In this document: positions 63,286 through 64,000 of the stretch, piece after piece
Layout: each line of letters begins with the position of its first letter
Numbering within the stretch: position 1 is the first letter of the stretch
Assembly (NCBI RefSeq): GCF_000519305.1
Contig: NZ_JAFG01000008.1
Location: forward strand, 186,001-250,000
Length of the DNA stretch: 64,000 nucleotides
From: Mesorhizobium ciceri WSM4083
GTDB taxonomy: Bacteria > Pseudomonadota > Alphaproteobacteria > Rhizobiales > Rhizobiaceae
Direction of reading: 5' to 3'
Made by a program: the position numbers and the translations under genes
Notes under the pieces: model-generated
The model's input: only the letters and a program-made list of their open reading frames with translations
Database searches by the model: none
Told to the model about the DNA's origin: nothing

Positions 63286-63461
63286 TTGCCACACCCCCGA
63301 GTGGGATAGGTCAGCCCTACCCGCTTGGAAGCGTCCTTTCAAGAGATTTTAATCACGCAGTTGTGATTTCATCCGCCCATCAGCGGATCCCACGAAACCA
63401 CCCCACGGATTTATTCAGCTACCGTTACCCCCATCCTTCCGTTTGCCTTAATCCAGTCACG

Positions 63462-63498
63462 AAACAAAAACAGCCCGGGCGTTTGCGCGCCCGGGCTG
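63462..63498 (-). terminator. Intrinsic terminator of the second porin gene
   Basis: On the minus strand the perfect 11-bp stem CAGCCCGGGCG/CGCCCGGGCTG (63471-63498, loop of six) is followed by U-rich GTTTC-type sequence (63462-63470). It lies 25 bases after the porin stop codon. Confidence 0.85.
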
Positions 63499-63523
63499 GA
63501 TTTCACCTGTAAGGAACCAGCCC

Positions 63524-64000
63524 TTAGAACGAGCGCTGGAAGCGGAGCACGCCGCCGATGCCGTCGTAGCTTTCGTGCCAGTCGCTATCAGCGGCGTTCA
63601 CGTAGTCAACTTCGCCGGTGATGGTGAAGCCGGGAACGATGTCGTAGGCAATGTTGGCCGCGAGGCCGAACTTCTTGCCGTCGTCATAAGAGGCCTGCAC
63701 GTTAAACGAGGTCTTCTCGTTGAACTTGTAGCTGCCACCACCCCAGATCGCCCAGCTTCCGTCCCACAGCTTGAAGAAGTTGTGGCCCGTGTTCGGATCC
63801 AGGAAGTCGTCGTCACTTCCGTAGCCGGCCATCAAGAACAGCGACAGTTCGTTGGTAGCGTTCACATCCAAGCGAGCCTTGCCGGCCCATGCTTCGTAGT
63901 TGCTGTCATAAGCAGCAACCGCGGTGATGGCGCCCCAGCCCTGCGTGTACTTCACACCGCCGACGACATGCGGAACGTAGCTATCGATCGTATCGTCGCC
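63524..64000 (-). CDS. Porin, Rhizobiales Omp2-like family (C-terminal part)
   Basis: The frame is open to the window edge, so the N-terminus lies beyond it. The visible 158 residues match the C-terminal part of the porin at 43761-44897 almost block for block (AAYDSNYEAWAGKARLDVN, WAIWGGGSYKFNEKTSFN, YDIVPGFTITGEVDYVN) and end in RFQRSF. It is therefore a second member of the same outer-membrane porin family, about 19 kb away in the same orientation. Confidence 0.92.
   Translation of the reverse strand, partial: GDDTIDSYVPHVVGGVKYTQGWGAITAVAAYDSNYEAWAGKARLDVNATNELSLFLMAGYGSDDDFLDPNTGHNFFKLWDGSWAIWGGGSYKFNEKTSFNVQASYDDGKKFGLAANIAYDIVPGFTITGEVDYVNAADSDWHESYDGIGGVLRFQRSF

Noticed and set aside
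62150..63520. Integrated prophage or genomic island around the recombinase
   Set aside because: No phage structural genes, no tRNA and no flanking direct repeats are visible in the window.

Overview
The window looks like chromosomal DNA of a high-GC alphaproteobacterium of the order Rhizobiales, most likely Mesorhizobium or a close relative in the Phyllobacteriaceae. The evidence is two Rhizobiales-type porins, the gene order dapA-smpB-...-rpoZ-rsh-pyrE-acpS-lepB-rnc-era with recO nearby, a phosphatidylserine pathway (psd-pssA), and long palindromic intergenic elements of the kind common in rhizobial genomes. No rRNA, tRNA, CRISPR array or plasmid functions were seen. Most genes are ordinary core or peripheral chromosomal genes.

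Layout: 1-6.7 kb carries the end of a serine carboxypeptidase, two DMT permeases, a LysR regulator divergent from a tautomerase, and a fused acyltransferase/acyl-activating enzyme. 6.7-12.8 kb holds psd-pssA, a monooxygenase behind a SoxR-box-like palindrome, an ArsR regulator with its Atm1-type exporter, and a LysM protein. 12.9-17.7 kb holds a LOG protein, a LysR/muconolactone-isomerase-like divergent pair, a ZntB-type transporter, a GST and RarD. 17.8-23.2 kb is a tightly overlapped minus-strand operon, cysS-VOC-GFA-GFA-pip-cimA. 23.5-34.1 kb has an SRAP protein, a Nudix hydrolase, small secreted proteins, dihydroorotase, YgfZ plus an HD hydrolase, a PAS-GGDEF-EAL protein, and a fatty-acid desaturase divergent from a LysR regulator.

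34.1-39.5 kb is the least understood part: a GNAT/C39-peptidase-like fusion translationally coupled to a RimK-like ATP-grasp ligase and followed by a DUF3303 protein, then an ECF sigma/anti-sigma pair, then a Phd/YefM-PemK-like toxin-antitoxin module with an AT-rich repeated operator. 39.5-45 kb holds a giant DUF2339 membrane protein, a thioesterase gene broken by an in-frame TAG, recO and a porin.

45.6-58.6 kb is the classical Rhizobiales core cluster on the minus strand (dapA, smpB, rpoZ, rsh, pyrE, DUF2062, acpS, lepB, rnc, era). Plus-strand genes (NYN protein, uracil-DNA glycosylase, a HigBA-like module) and a GH25 lysozyme lie within it. The end of the window has a lytic transglycosylase, an alpha/beta hydrolase, an orphan tyrosine recombinase and the 3' part of a second porin. 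Two long inverted-repeat elements lie at about 57.6 and 61.0 kb.

The best candidates for undescribed biology are the GNAT-C39/RimK pair, the tandem GFA proteins inside the cysS-cimA operon, the metal-sensor-like ArsR/Atm1 pair, and the C-rich hairpin transcript candidate at about 2.9 kb.
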